From: Marthasterias glacialis | Lineage: Eukaryota; Echinodermata; Asteroidea; Forcipulatida; Asteriidae | Length of the DNA: 64,000 nt | Direction: 5' to 3' | Assembly: GCA_911728455.2 (NCBI GenBank) | Contig: OU452230.1 | Coordinates: forward strand, 9,424,377-9,488,376 | Shown here: piece by piece, positions 28,855 to 51,510 of the stretch | How positions within the stretch are numbered: the stretch's first letter is position 1 | Layout of the letters: every line of letters begins with the position of its first letter | The notes under the pieces: generated by a model | Databases searched by the model: none | What the model was told of the DNA's origin: nothing | What the model saw: the letters and a program-made list of their open reading frames with translations, nothing else | Translations under genes and position numbers: made by a program

Positions 28855-29141
28855 GGGTGCACAGCACTAAATAGGCTCGCATAGTAACCAATGCTAAATG
28901 TTAAATATTCAAAAAATACTCAAAAAAATACTTAGAAATCTCTCAGCCTCTAGAAAACAAATCAAATATATTTTCTGACTACCGAACTTCATTTTTCTTT
29001 ACAATTTTTAGTAGGTTAGCCGTTATGAATTTTTGCTAGGCTGACCAAAATAAAAACACCCCTGAACGAGTAAACTGGCCAGAGTTCATCTTGGAAAAAA
29101 TGACCCTACACAATTTCTCTCTATTTAGTGTAGTGCATCCC
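28855..29141 (-). mobile_element. GGGTGCAC-ended MITE, unit 1 copy (inverted interior)
   Basis: It is bounded by GGGTGCACAGCACTAAATAG and its complement-like CTATTTAGTGTAGTGCATCC. The flanks match those in units 2 and 3, but the interior reads in the opposite direction: AACCAATGCTAAATGTTAAA stands at the left here, while its complement is at the right end in units 2 and 3. The copy is shorter (287 bp) than the unit 2 copy. Confidence 0.75.
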
Positions 29142-29618
29142 TATGTTCTTTTGTCACTTCTTTAGCGCCCTCTTTTGGTTTGTCTTGGGAATTATAAAAT
29201 AGCTACATTTTCAAAAGGTAGGGGACGACGTCATCCCTCCACTTCCACCCCGATTCTGCCGCCCATGAGTATTTCATCAAATTGGGTGGTCGTGTTTTTG
29301 GTTTAAAAGAAATTACATAAGACTTATGTGTCGTCAGGATTTTGCATGTATTGTGCTTATTTCGCTTTTGGCAAACCGAAGAAACATCTCAATGTTTTGC
29401 AACAGTTGTCTAGCAAATGACATTTTATATAAAGCGGAATCTGTCGAAACAAGATGTTTACGTTTCTTCCACGCCTAGAGGGGTGCCGTTTGATTTGATT
29501 GTTCGATTGGTGCGATTAATATGCCGCGTGTATTAACGCTGCACTGTGTACCCTGGCATAAAGAGTTGGAGTCAGTCATGTCAACAGGGGGCGGTGTTCT
29601 CTATAGTAGTTCGCTGAA

Positions 29619-30071
29619 GGGTGCACAAAACTAGAAATCTTCCCTTAACAACCAATATTAGATGCTTAATATTCAAAAATACTGATAAAAACTCTCTCAG
29701 CCTCTTGGAAACAAACCGGATTTATTTCTTGAGAATATTTCACATTTTTAGGTTTTTGTGCGTAAGCCGTGGAATTCTCAAAATGAATTTGAAAACGCCC
29801 ATATAAACTTGCAAGACTCTATCTTGGAAAAATATTGCCCTGCACTTTTTTTTCGAAAAACACGGGCCATTCATTAGAGGGCTGGTGTACCGTAAATTGT
29901 TCCAGGTTGAAATTCAACATCCCAAGGGGCAGAAGATTTGACCATTTTTCAACAATCCATAAAAGCCACGACCTTCAATTTTCTGATTTACAGAAACAGT
30001 TGAGATTTTACATTTATTTTTGTTCATGCGGCTTGGAGAATGACCCCCTCTCTATTTAGTATAGTGCACTC
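29619..30071 (-). mobile_element. GGGTGCAC-ended MITE, extra copy in unit 1
   Basis: It has GGGTGCACAAAACTAGAAAT at the left and CTATTTAGTATAGTGCACTC at the right. The interior carries the complement of the unit 2 marker TTGAAGGTCATGGCTTTTAT, so this copy is inverted relative to unit 2. It is a fuller copy than the neighbour at 28855-29141. Confidence 0.65.
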
Positions 30072-30375
30072 TTAACTGTTACTCTACTCTTATTTATAAA
30101 ATGTTGACTGATATAATAATTATATTTCACATCAATGCACTAAATATATCTGACAAAACATTACTCCTTTTTTCGTTATTTGCACTCAAGCATAACTTTC
30201 TCTATTATACAAATTTTACAGATTGGTTGAACGGTCTGTGTATTGTAATCTCTATTATACAGATTGGTTGAATGGTGTGTGTGTGTATTGAAATCTCAAG
30301 GTTTCAAAACCTAAGGTTGAATCGTCGACAAAAACAACTTTTCATACCTGAAGTTTACTCGAAACGTAAGCCTGT

Positions 30376-30798
30376 TAAGCCCCTTTCACACTATGCTTTC
30401 CCCCGGGGATATCCACGGGGAATAGCGGTTGGTCGTTTCACACTTGATTCGCTTTACCCCCAGTCTGCCCCGGCGAATGAGCAAACCCCGTGGAATGGCC
30501 ACCCCTGCTCCGGAGTAGGGGTAAACGGCAAAACCCCGGGGTATTTTTAATCTCCCGGGGAATAAATACTAGTGGGAAACGAAAGCGGGTTTTGCTTACC
30601 CCAGTTACGTCATGTACACGGCAGACATAATATGGCGACGACTTCTGCTTACCAACAAATTCATCCCTAGTGTGAAAACGTTCGACTGGAACCCCGTGGA
30701 ATAACGACCCAGGGGATACGCATGCAGGTACAGTGTGAAAGTGTGCCGGGGTAAGCGAGGGGTAAACAAAATCCCGGTGCCTCTCCGTGGAAAGGGCT
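30376..30798. mobile_element. GC-rich MITE with AAGCCCCTTTCACAC ends
   Basis: The left end TTAAGCCCCTTTCACACTA matches the complement of the right end GTGGAAAGGGCTT. The interior is full of CCCCGGGG, CCCCGTGG and GGGGTAA words in both orientations, which would fold extensively. Long antisense ORFs across it (up to 148 codons) are by-products of this composition. Confidence 0.6.
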
Positions 30799-30869
30799 TT
30801 GTTGGGGTTGGGTTGTTGGGGTTTTGGGCTGTTTTTTTGTGCACTGTTTTGTGAGTGTGTGTGGGGGGG

Positions 30870-31811
30870 GGGGCTGGAATTCATTTCATCGTGGAGTCAT
30901 ATAACAAAAGGGAAGCGCAAGAACAGGTTGATATCCACAGGAGATTTCTTAAGAGAAGGGCAATTTGTGTGCAAAGTCTATGAGAAAATATTAAGTACAG
31001 AGACAGAAGAACTAACAATACAGGTCTCTACAGGATTGCATATTTGAGTGAGAGTGTGGGTGGGTGGGCATGGGCACTCAAACCGAGGACTTTAACAAAA
31101 GGGATCCAGGAAAATGACATACTGAGGACAGCCTTCGGTATGTTTCGTGTACAAAACCAATGGGGACGTCGCTAAAAAAAACTAAGTCCAAACAATGGGA
31201 GAACAAAGGGATGTGCTCGGTCTACACCATAAACATACCTGTGTGTGTTTGTGCTCGAATTCGCTCCCTTGTGGAGTCCTATAACAAAAGGGAAGCGCAA
31301 GAACAATTGGTCTCCACTGGGGAATTCTAAAGAGAGGGATGCTCCACAAGGAAATTTGTGTACAAAGTCTATGAGAAAATATTAAGTACAGGGACAAAGG
31401 AAAGAACAAGAGAGGTCTCCACAAGGATGCAAAAATTAGAATGGTTGTGTGTGTGAGTTTGTTTAGGCATTCAAACCGGGGACTTATAACAAAAGAGGGC
31501 AATAGGGTCCCCGATTGGAAAAAGTCCCCAGTTGGAAATCGTGTTCAAAACCAATGGGAGCTGTTGCTAAAAAGTTAAAGTACAAACAAAAGAGGGACAA
31601 TAGGAGGTCCCCGATTGGAGGTAAATACACACTTGGGTGTGTGTATGTGTGAGTAAACATTGCAGACGAAGTGTGGACCTCAGAACAAAAGAGGTCCACG
31701 CAAGGCAGGGTTCTGTGACCTTCTGTGGACAGGTTTTTTCTAATAGGGACGTGTACAAAAACGTTCACTGCATGAGAACAAAGGAAGGTCCACACAGTGT
31801 ATGTAACAAAA

Positions 31812-31858
<47 letters not shown>

Positions 31859-31870
31859 TGTTGAGGTATT
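30870..31870 (-). repeat. GT-rich composite dispersed repeat, tandem minus-strand copies
   Basis: Two direct copies with a period of about 381 bp (from 30877 and 31258) share ACAAAAGGGAAGCGCAAGAAC, GTCTATGAGAAAATATTAAG and an ACTCAAACCGRGGACTT block. The segment 31443-31655 is the inverted counterpart of 13160-13385. The region closes with a GT dinucleotide array (about 31815-31862). Several antisense ORFs here are repeat shadows. Confidence 0.6.
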
Positions 31871-32282
31871 GTATTGTAGATGATAATACATAAAGCTAAA
31901 AACATTTTACTTTGATTGTTGTCTTCTATATTAAAAAGCAAATTGATTTCGGTGCATGTTGCTGTGAGCTATGTTATCACTTCGTGAAAACTTGGTTATT
32001 TCCGAGTCCATGTGTCTTATAGAAAAAAAAATAACAATTTCAAACACGAGTCATCATCAAGCAGCTCCATAAACTACCAACCAGGACCTGTGAACTAAAA
32101 CTACAAACAATGACCTTTGACCTAAACGAGGGATCAGACTGTTGCAGACTAATGAGCTCGGGGTCACGGGGAAGCCAACCGCAAAGCACACATAGAAGTT
32201 CAAAATATGTGACCTTTAATTCATAAGCAAGCAAAACGTATTTCTGGTGGTTATAGGTCCATACTATGTAAAATAACAAGAG

Positions 32283-32290
32283 GATAAAGG
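32283..32290 (+). promoter_or_regulatory. TATA-like box of esterase copy 1
   Basis: GATAAAGG lies 164 bases upstream of the ATG in a block conserved among the three copies (followed by TTTGATNNRCAACAA). The first base differs from the TATAAAGG of copy 3. Position and conservation suggest the core promoter, but this is inference. Confidence 0.35.
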
Positions 32291-32446
32291 TTTGATGAAC
32301 AACAATACAACCATGCTTGGATTGATTCCACTCGATACGTTGCCCTTAGCTGCTCGGCAGACTCGTTTTAATCATACGGAAACGTCATTTCGAGCGGCAG
32401 CAAGGAGACCAGTTTGTGTTGGGTCTCTCCTAACGGTTGATCAATA

Positions 32447-38725
<6,279 letters not shown>

Positions 38726-39128
38726 AGACCAGTCGACGGCTTGCCGAAATCACAAATAACCACAAGAAATATTTATAATGTGTTTGTTGCCAGCAGTGCT
38801 CGTGTTTTAACAATTTTACTATGTTTTTATATTCTAAAGCAGGCCTAACCTAAATTGAACTATGAAAACATGCCTTTAACATTTCACCCAACACAATCAT
38901 TAGAAAATCATCTTGGAAGTTCGTGAGTCCATGTTCGGTCCCCATCTGAGTGACAAGTTGATAATTATTTCCTGTAAATTTCATATACAGTAATCGGCAA
39001 AGAGCAAACAAAACCAGATTGATCTCATTTCATTTTAACACCGGCCCAGTCAAACTTACAATTATGTACAGCAAATATTGAGCAATGTTTGGTAGGACAT
39101 AATAACTGATTTGGTGGTTCTTGTCAAT

Positions 39129-39299
39129 AGACCTTATGCACATGACGTCATTTGAGTAGGGCGCCCTCGCCTAGAGGTCAAAATGAGGTTGTTTATTGGC
39201 CAATCCTGTGCGCCGCGCGTACAAATCTTTGCATTGCCATTGTTTCAGCATCGATTTACCTCTAAGATGGCGGCGTGATGACGTCAATGCATAAGGTCT
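39129..39299. mobile_element. MITE flanked by AT, 3' of esterase copy 1
   Basis: A 171-bp element with ends AGACCTTATGCACATGACGT and the complement of ACGTCAATGCATAAGGTCT. It is flanked by AT at 39127-39128 and 39300-39301. In unit 2 the site is uninterrupted (CTTGTCAATGAAGGACGTC), so removal of the element and one AT restores the sister sequence exactly. Confidence 0.8.
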
Positions 39300-39979
39300 A
39301 TGAAGAACGTCTGGTGCGGTTATATTTAGTTGTCTGATGTACTTTACTTCACGACACACCAATGTTTACCTCTCCCATCTGTACAGTTGGTCGGTCAGGG
39401 GCGCCTTTGGTTATAGGGGTCGAAGTCCTTCAGCAGTTAATTTAACAATACCTGTGGCAGTATTAAATAAATAGGCCAAGTAAATACGTTTTCGGTAAAT
39501 ATTTCAAACAATTGTACTGCCTGCAGTCAGGGTTTCTTATTCTAAAACTGATGTTTGTTTGTTTATTGTCTGTTTTTTGTTTTTTTGTTTTCTTTTGTTT
39601 TGTTTTTTAATCAATTGTAATTTGTGGTTCAAAATATGATTACTATACAGTGGTAAGGGCAGAAGCCTCGGCGTGCTGTCTCTGTGAAAAGAAAATGAAT
39701 GAAATAAATAATTATGAGACGACTCCACACAAAGCCACGACGTTGTTGTAGAAAATAGAAAAAAAATAATAGAAAAAAAAATTGTTATAAGGCCCCTTTG
39801 TGTTGATTATGGGCAGCAATGTTCTGTATCATCTCTTTATGACAGCTGTACACCGAGCACTAATTACCACACTTTTCATTTTGATGACTGTTATAACTCG
39901 ATCTGCAAACAACCGCATAGACAAGCCCCAACTCCCTCGACGACACACTCCATCACCACTGCCTAGCAGTAAGGTCTGT

Positions 39980-40366
39980 GGGTGCACTACACTAAATAGA
40001 GAGAAAATCATGCGCCGAGCCTCATTGATCAAACGTAAACCCTCAACCTTTTCTGTAAATCCATGATTTGAAGGTCATGGCTTTTATAGATTGTTGAAAA
40101 AAATGGTCCAACATTGGGTATACTCTAAAAATAGCCAAATTTTGCTACAAAGTGGGGGTAATTTTTCCAAGATGGAGTCTGGCCAGTTTGCTTTATTTTT
40201 ATTTTGGATTAACCTACTAAAAATTGAAAGGAAAAATGAAGTTTAGTTGGCATAAAATGTATTTTGATTTTGTTTTCTAGAGCTTGAGAGACTTTAAATG
40301 GTTTTTTTTAATATTTAGCATTTAGCATTGGTTGCTATGGAAAGCCTGTTTTCGTGTGGTGTACCC
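39980..40366 (+). mobile_element. GGGTGCAC-ended MITE, unit 2 copy
   Basis: A 387-bp element that starts GGGTGCACTACACTAAATAG and ends in GTGTGGTGTACCC, with no coding sequence. Flanks (CCTAGCAGT on the left, a GCGCCCTCTTTTGGTTTGTC block on the right) are shared with units 1 and 3. It represents the uninterrupted state of the copy that the LTR element entered in unit 3. Confidence 0.7.
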
Positions 40367-41122
40367 TGTGTTCTAAAGTCATCTCTTTAGCGCCCTCTTT
40401 TGGTTTGTCTTTTGAACGAGGAAAAACGGATATTGGCCGAGAAACTTTCAATAAAAAATCATCTTATTTTTGGTAAAAAAATTATTAAAAAAAAAGAAGC
40501 TTGCTTTAAGGTCACCTCATTCACGGTGTTTACAACGTTTGAGTGAGATTAGATAGGGACAAGGCTGCGAAACGGTTTGCTGTAACCCGAACTTTAAACT
40601 AAGTACATGATTGATAATTATTGAATCAAAGCCGATCAGTTTCAGTCTGAAAGCACATTGATTATATCACAGTCCGTCCTCAAGAGACGTATTTCCATGA
40701 TCTCAGATAGGTTCAAAGACGTGGAAACAATAATTGAAGATCCCGGAAGTCGTCCTTGCTTATTTCGATTGCCTATAGGCCAGGGGGCCTATTAACATAC
40801 ACAATATCTGGCACAGCATTACTCACTTATGACTCTCACTTAAGACTTTTTCTGTGTCACAGATTGGTTGAATTGTGTGTTGATTGAAACATTTAAGGAT
40901 ATGGGATTATTTAAAATCATCGAGAAAAACAACGCTGTGTTTTCATACCTTCAGTTTACTCGAAACGTAAGACTGTTGTCGCTGTAATATTATTTTTTCG
41001 TGTAAACTGAGTTATTTCAGAGTACAATGTGTACAATATGAGTAACTGTAAGAAATAAAAATGGAAACTTCAAACAAGAAGTTAACAGAAAGCAGTTAAC
41101 AAAGCACTTCGATAAACTACAG

Positions 41123-41245
41123 ACCGCAACCTGTGTTCCTGGGGAGGTGGCCAGACTGTATTGACCGCAACCTGTGTTCCTGGGGAGGTGGCCAGACTGT
41201 ATTGACCGCAACCTGTGTTCCGGGGGAGGTGGCCAGACTGTATTG
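41123..41245 (+). repeat. 41-bp tandem repeat upstream of esterase copy 2
   Basis: Three copies of a 41-bp unit (ACCGCAACCTGTGTTCCTGG, GGAGGTGGCCAGACTGTATTG) differ by one base. Copies 1 and 3 have only one related segment at this place. It ends about 310 bp before the ATG, close to the presumed promoter. Confidence 0.9.
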
Positions 41246-41389
41246 AGCTTGCCAAGTGCACGTGAGTTCTATTCCGTAAAGCACACGTACCGGTTTGTTA
41301 TGGTGACCTTTAGTTTACGAAATCAATTCATAAGCAAGTACAGTGTATTTCTGGTGGTTACTGGTCCATACAATGTAAAATAACCAGAC

Positions 41390-41397
41390 GATGAAGG
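41390..41397 (+). promoter_or_regulatory. Degenerate TATA-like site of esterase copy 2
   Basis: GATGAAGG occupies the position of TATAAAGG in copy 3 and GATAAAGG in copy 1, 167 bases upstream of the ATG. Two changes from the copy 3 form would weaken a TATA box, if it is one. Confidence 0.25.
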
Positions 41398-41556
41398 TTT
41401 GATAGACAACAATACAACCGTGCTTGGATTGATTCTTCCAAGGACGTTGCTCTTAGTTGCTCGGCAGGTCACTTTTAAATCATACGGAAACGTCATTTCG
41501 ACCGGCAGTGAGAAGACCTGTTTGTGCAGGGCCTCTCCTAACGGTTGGTTTTAATA

Positions 41557-47054
<5,498 letters not shown>

Positions 47055-47605
47055 TGACCAGCCGACGACTTGCCGAATTCACAAACATTTTAAACAACCA
47101 TAAGAAAATTATAAGCGTGTTTCTTGCCAGCAATTCTCGTATTTAAACAATTTTACTCTGTGTTTATATTCTAAGGTAGGTCCAACCTAAATTGAATTAT
47201 GAAAACATGCCTTTAACAATTCACCCAACACTATTACAAAATCTTCTTGGGAGTTCGTGAATCCACGTTCGGTCCCCAACTGAGTGATAAGTGAATAATT
47301 ATTTCCTGTAATTATTTCATATACAGTAATCGGCGCGGAGAGCAAAAAAAGAAGAAAATCGGTATCATTTAACTTTAACACCAGTCAAACATACCATACT
47401 GTGTATAGCAGATGCTGAGCAATGTTTAATCTTGAATTATGACATAAAAACTGATATGGTGGTCCTTGTCAATGAAGGACGTCTGGTGCAATTATATTTA
47501 ATTGTCTGATGTACTTGGTGTAAACTTCACGACACAACAACGTGTACCTCTCCCATCGGTAACGAATTGGTCGGCCGGGGCGCCTTTGGTTATAATGGTC
47601 CCCAT
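47055..47605. other. 3' flank of esterase copy 2
   Basis: Non-coding, and aligned with the 3' flanks of copies 1 and 3 (AAAACATGCCTTTAACAATT, GTTCGGTCCCC, TGGTGGTCCTTGTCAATGAA). It leads into the octamer array. No gene seen. Confidence 0.5.
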
Positions 47606-48870
47606 CTGTTTGCCTGTTTTGCCTGTTTGCTTCTTTTGCCTCTTTTGCCTCTTTGCCTCTTTTGCCTCTTTGCCTCTTTTGCCTCTTTGCCTCTTTTGCC
47701 TCTTTGCCTCTTTGTCTCTTTTGCCTCTTTGCCTCTTTTTCCTCTTTGCCTCTTTTGCCTCTTTGCCTCTTTTGCCTCTTTTGCCTCTTTTGCCTCTTTG
47801 CCTCTTTTGCCTCTTTTGCCTCTTTTGCCTCTTTGCCTCTTTTGCCTCTTTTGCCTCTTTTGCCTCTTTGCCTCTTTGCCTCTTTTGCCTCTTTTGCCTC
47901 TTTTGCCTCTTTGCCTCTTTTGCCTCTTTTGCCTCTTTTGCCTCTTTGCCTCTTTGCCTCTGCCTCTTTGCCTCTTTTGCCTCTTTGCCTGTTTGCCTCT
48001 TTTGCCTGTTTGCCGGTTTGCCGGTTTGCCGGTTTGCTTGTTTGCCTCTTTTGCCTCTTTGCCTCTTTGTCTCTTTTGCCTCTTTGCCTCTTTTTCCTCT
48101 TTGCCTCTTTTGCCTCTTTGCCTGTTTGCCTCTTTTGCCTGTTTGCCGGTTTGCCGGTTTGCCGGTTTGCTTGTTTGCCTCTTTTGCCTCTTTGCCTCTT
48201 TTGCCTCTTTGCCTCTTTGCCTTCTTGCCTGTTTGCCTGTTTGCCTGTTTGCCTGTTTGACTATTTGCCTGTTTGCCTGTTTGCCTGTTTGCCTGTTTGC
48301 CTGTTTGCCTGTTTGCCTGTTTGCCTCTTTTGCCTCTTTTTCCTCTTTGCCTCTTTTGCCTCTTTGCCTGTTTGCCTCTTTTGCCTGTTTGCCGGTTTGC
48401 CGGTTTGCCGGTTTGCTTGTTTGCCTCTTTTGCCTCTTTGCCTCTTTTGCCTCTTTGCCTCTTTGCCTTCTTGCCTGTTTGCCTGTTTGCCTGTTTGACT
48501 ATTTGCCTGTTTGCCTGTTTGCCTGTTTGCCTGTTTGCCTGTTTGCCTGTTTGCCTGTTTGCCTCTTTTGCCTCTTTTGCCTCTTTGCCTCTTTGCCTCT
48601 TTTGCCTCTTTGCCTCTTTGCCTCCTTGCCTCTTTGCCTGTTTGCCTGTTTGCCTGTTTGCCTGTTTGCCTGTTTGCCTGTTTGCCTGTTTGCCTGTTTG
48701 CCTGTTTGCCTGTTTGCCTGTTTGCCTGTTTGCCTGTTTGCCTGTTTGCCTGTTTGTCTGTTTGTCTGTTTGTCTGTTTGTCTGTTTGTCTGTTTGTCTG
48801 TTTGTCTGTTTGTCTGTTTGTCTGTTTGTCTGTTTGTCTGTTTGTCTGTTTGTCTGTTTGTCTGTTTGTT
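47606..48870 (+). repeat. TTTGCCTS octamer array
   Basis: About 1.26 kb of 8-9-base units: TTTGCCTC/TTTTGCCTC at the left, TTTGCCGG and TTTGCTTG in the middle, TTTGCCTG further right and TTTGTCTG at the end. A higher-order segment of about 240 bp is duplicated (landmarks TTTGCTTG at 48167 and 48413, GACTATTTG at 48259 and 48497). All three plus frames are open for up to 438 codons because the units contain no stop word, but the products are only Leu/Cys/Phe/Pro/Ala repeats, so this is not a gene. Confidence 0.95.
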
Positions 48871-49607
48871 TTTACACATTTAAATTATGATAATTATACC
48901 ATGGTAAGGGTAGAAGCCTTTGGCGTGCTGTCTCTGTCAAAAGATGAATGAAATAAATAGTTATGGGACGACTCAAAACAAAGCGACGACGTTGATGTAG
49001 AAAATAGAAAATCAGTAATAATTGTCATAACGACCCTGCTTGTTTATTGTGGGCAATAATGACCTATATCATCTCTTTATAACGATTGTACACCGAGCAC
49101 TAATTACCACAATTTTCATTTTGATGACTGTTATGACTCGATCTGCAAACAACCGCATGGACAAGCCCCAACTCCCTCGACAACACACTCCATGGCCACG
49201 GCCTAGCAGTGGGTGCACTAGACTAAATTCATGCGCTGAGCCTCATTAATATAATGTAAACCCACAACCTTTTCTGTAAATCCCAGATTTGAAGGCCATT
49301 GCTTTTATTAAATTGTTGAAAAATGGGCCACTATTGTGCCCCTGGGCTTTTTGGCTTTCAACCTGTAGCATTTTGGTATACTCTTAAAATGGCCCTAGTT
49401 TGCTAAAAAGTGTAGGGTCATTTTCCAAGATGGAGTCTTGCCAGTTTACTCGTTCAGGGGTGTTTTTATTTTGTATCAGCCTAGCAAAAATTCTCAACGG
49501 CTAACCTACTAAAAATTGAAAAGAAAAATGAAGTTCAGTTAGAAAATATGTTTGATTTGTTTTCTAGAGGCTGAAAGACATTTAAGTATTTTTTGAGAAT
49601 TTTTTTA

Positions 49608-50489
49608 TGTAGGGGAACGCAAGTGCGCCCTCAATCTTTCTTTTGAAACTAACCCTAAAACTTGATTATGGACCTTTATACTTGTTGCTAAAGGACGGAG
49701 CGCAACGTGTCCATCCATTGAAAATAGGTCTTTAGTTTAGTAGTTCTTTAATTGTTATTCAAGTTTATTACAACTATTGATGAATGGTATTAGTAATCTA
49801 CACTTCATGTTGGTTATCACATTACATTTATCATACAAGATATGAAGCCAAGGAAGTGATTATTTCCAAATTACCTTTGCATTGCCTGGATTGGCATTAG
49901 GTATATTTATTGGCGTAGTAATTTTGGAAGAGGTTGTGCGGCACCTCATATCTTTCTCTTTTGCTGGAGGCTGTATGAGACACACATACATGTTATAGTT
50001 TGTCTCTATTTTTCTCCATTTTGTGCCTGAGCATGGCTCAGGGAAGTGATTTTATGCCCTGGATGTAAGAGAGTATTTGTCAGAGAACCCCCAGTGAGTA
50101 TTTCTGAGCTTTGTATTTATATCATATTGGAGAAAATGATTCATTTGTGTTGTGAAAATAGCCGGTGTAGTCGCTCACGTGTGTGTGATGTTTATGATGT
50201 CTTCATATACCAATGTACATGTACTTATTATTGCTTGTATGTATACTTTTCCAGGTAATGGGGGTTCTTCCAGGTTCTTGATCTTTTGGGTTCTTCTCTG
50301 TGTTCATCTTGGTATTTAGTTGACTGCTAGTTACACCTAGTGTTTTCTTGATGGGCCCAGAGCTGATGAAGATTAAATTAATTGAGTGCACCCTATAGAG
50401 TATTGCCATCCTGTGTATTAATTGCCTATCTAAGTCCAAGTGCTCGTCCTTTTTAATTAGAGGACCGGCCTCCTTCTCGGGTCGTTACA
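49608..50489 (+). repeat. 5' LTR of the 4.8-kb element
   Basis: 882 bp, TG...CA ends. The right end is followed by AATTGGCGTCGTAGACAGGA, which occupies the primer-binding position. It is near-identical to 53507-54388. Confidence 0.93.
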
Positions 50490-50716
50490 AATTGGCGTCG
50501 TAGACAGGATGGAGCGTTTGGATTGGTGATAAGTTTTAGTCTACTCCATTACAAATTGGTGTCGTAGACAGGATTGAGCGTTTGGATTGGTGATAAGTTT
50601 TAGTCTACTCCATTACAAATTGGTGTCGTAGACAGGATTGAGCGTTTGGATTGGTGATAAGTTTTAGTCTACTCCGTTACAAATTGGCGTCGTAGACAGG
50701 ATAGAGCATTTCGGAT
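50489..50716 (+). repeat. 64-bp tandem repeat at the primer-binding region
   Basis: AAATTGGYGTCGTAGACAGG starts at 50489, 50553, 50617 and 50681, giving three full 64-bp units and a partial fourth. Each unit begins with a copy of the LTR/PBS junction (TTACAAATTGG), so the putative primer-binding site exists in four copies. Confidence 0.88.
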
Positions 50717-51510
50717 AACCTACGTTACTTTTGCTACAGATGGCGTTGTTTGAACCAATGGATCCTGGTGGACATTTTTTGTATATTCGCATTCGTTAGT
50801 CGCGATAACCAACAAGATGTTTAATTCACTGGACCCTTGTTAATTTGTCGAGGACTGTGTTGAATGGAGATGGTGGTCTCGCGTGCGAACTGTAAGTTGT
50901 CTTTTGCCTTTGGATGGAGAATGTTAGTATCCTCCATTATTAGGTCGATGTTTAGATAAAACATAATATGCGTGTAGTTTTGTAATTTAACAACAAACGT
51001 TGTATTTTGACCATTTTTATATCAAGGTTATTTATCTGTTCATGTAAAGCCCTTTGCCTCCAATTCGAGTTTGGAATTTTTGAAACAGATTGAGTGATTT
51101 TTGGCCTTTTGTGAAGATCTGGATAATTTGTTAAAAAGGTTTGAGTCAGATTTGTTAAAATGCACTCATATGAATGTAAATTGTAACCATCGGCATAGTT
51201 ATTGAAGGCATATTTGTGTTACACTCGTGTTTGTGTAACAGTTAGAAGCGATCATTCTTGTCTTGGCATTTTGTGCATATTTGAGTATGTAATATTTTGG
51301 TTGGGAAGTATTTTGGAGCTACAGCTTGTATCTTTTATGTCCATGTGTAGGACATGGTTTTGATGACTTGTGTGGATAGTTGAAGTTGTCTTGTGTAGAC
51401 ACAGTGTAGGTCTTGTTGGCCTGGTATCAATTTGATAGGTCCTATTTTATGTACTATATAAGTGTAGGTATGATTTTGGGGATAGACCCTATATTTAACA
51501 TTGTCCAACC

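Larger units (their letters stand above)
38726..41389. other. Intergenic region between esterase copies 1 and 2
   Basis: It contains the 3' flank of copy 1, the 171-bp AT-flanked MITE, the unit boundary, the GGGTGCAC-ended MITE of unit 2 and a 41-bp tandem repeat. I see no additional gene; ORFs of 60-90 codons here are not conserved in frame between units. Confidence 0.55.

Noticed and set aside
30438-30884. 148-codon minus-strand ORF.
   Set aside because: It lies across a GC-rich MITE; the open frame follows from its CCCC/GGGG composition.
47502-48951. Open frames of up to 438 codons on the plus strand and 126 on the minus strand.
   Set aside because: All frames of the octamer array are open because its units contain no stop word; the products are pure short repeats and none has a start context or splice structure.
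50046-50258. 70-codon ORF repeated exactly at 53945-54157 and nearly at 56890-57117.
   Set aside because: It is inside the LTR sequence; the repetition reflects the LTR copies, and the frame shows no known domain.
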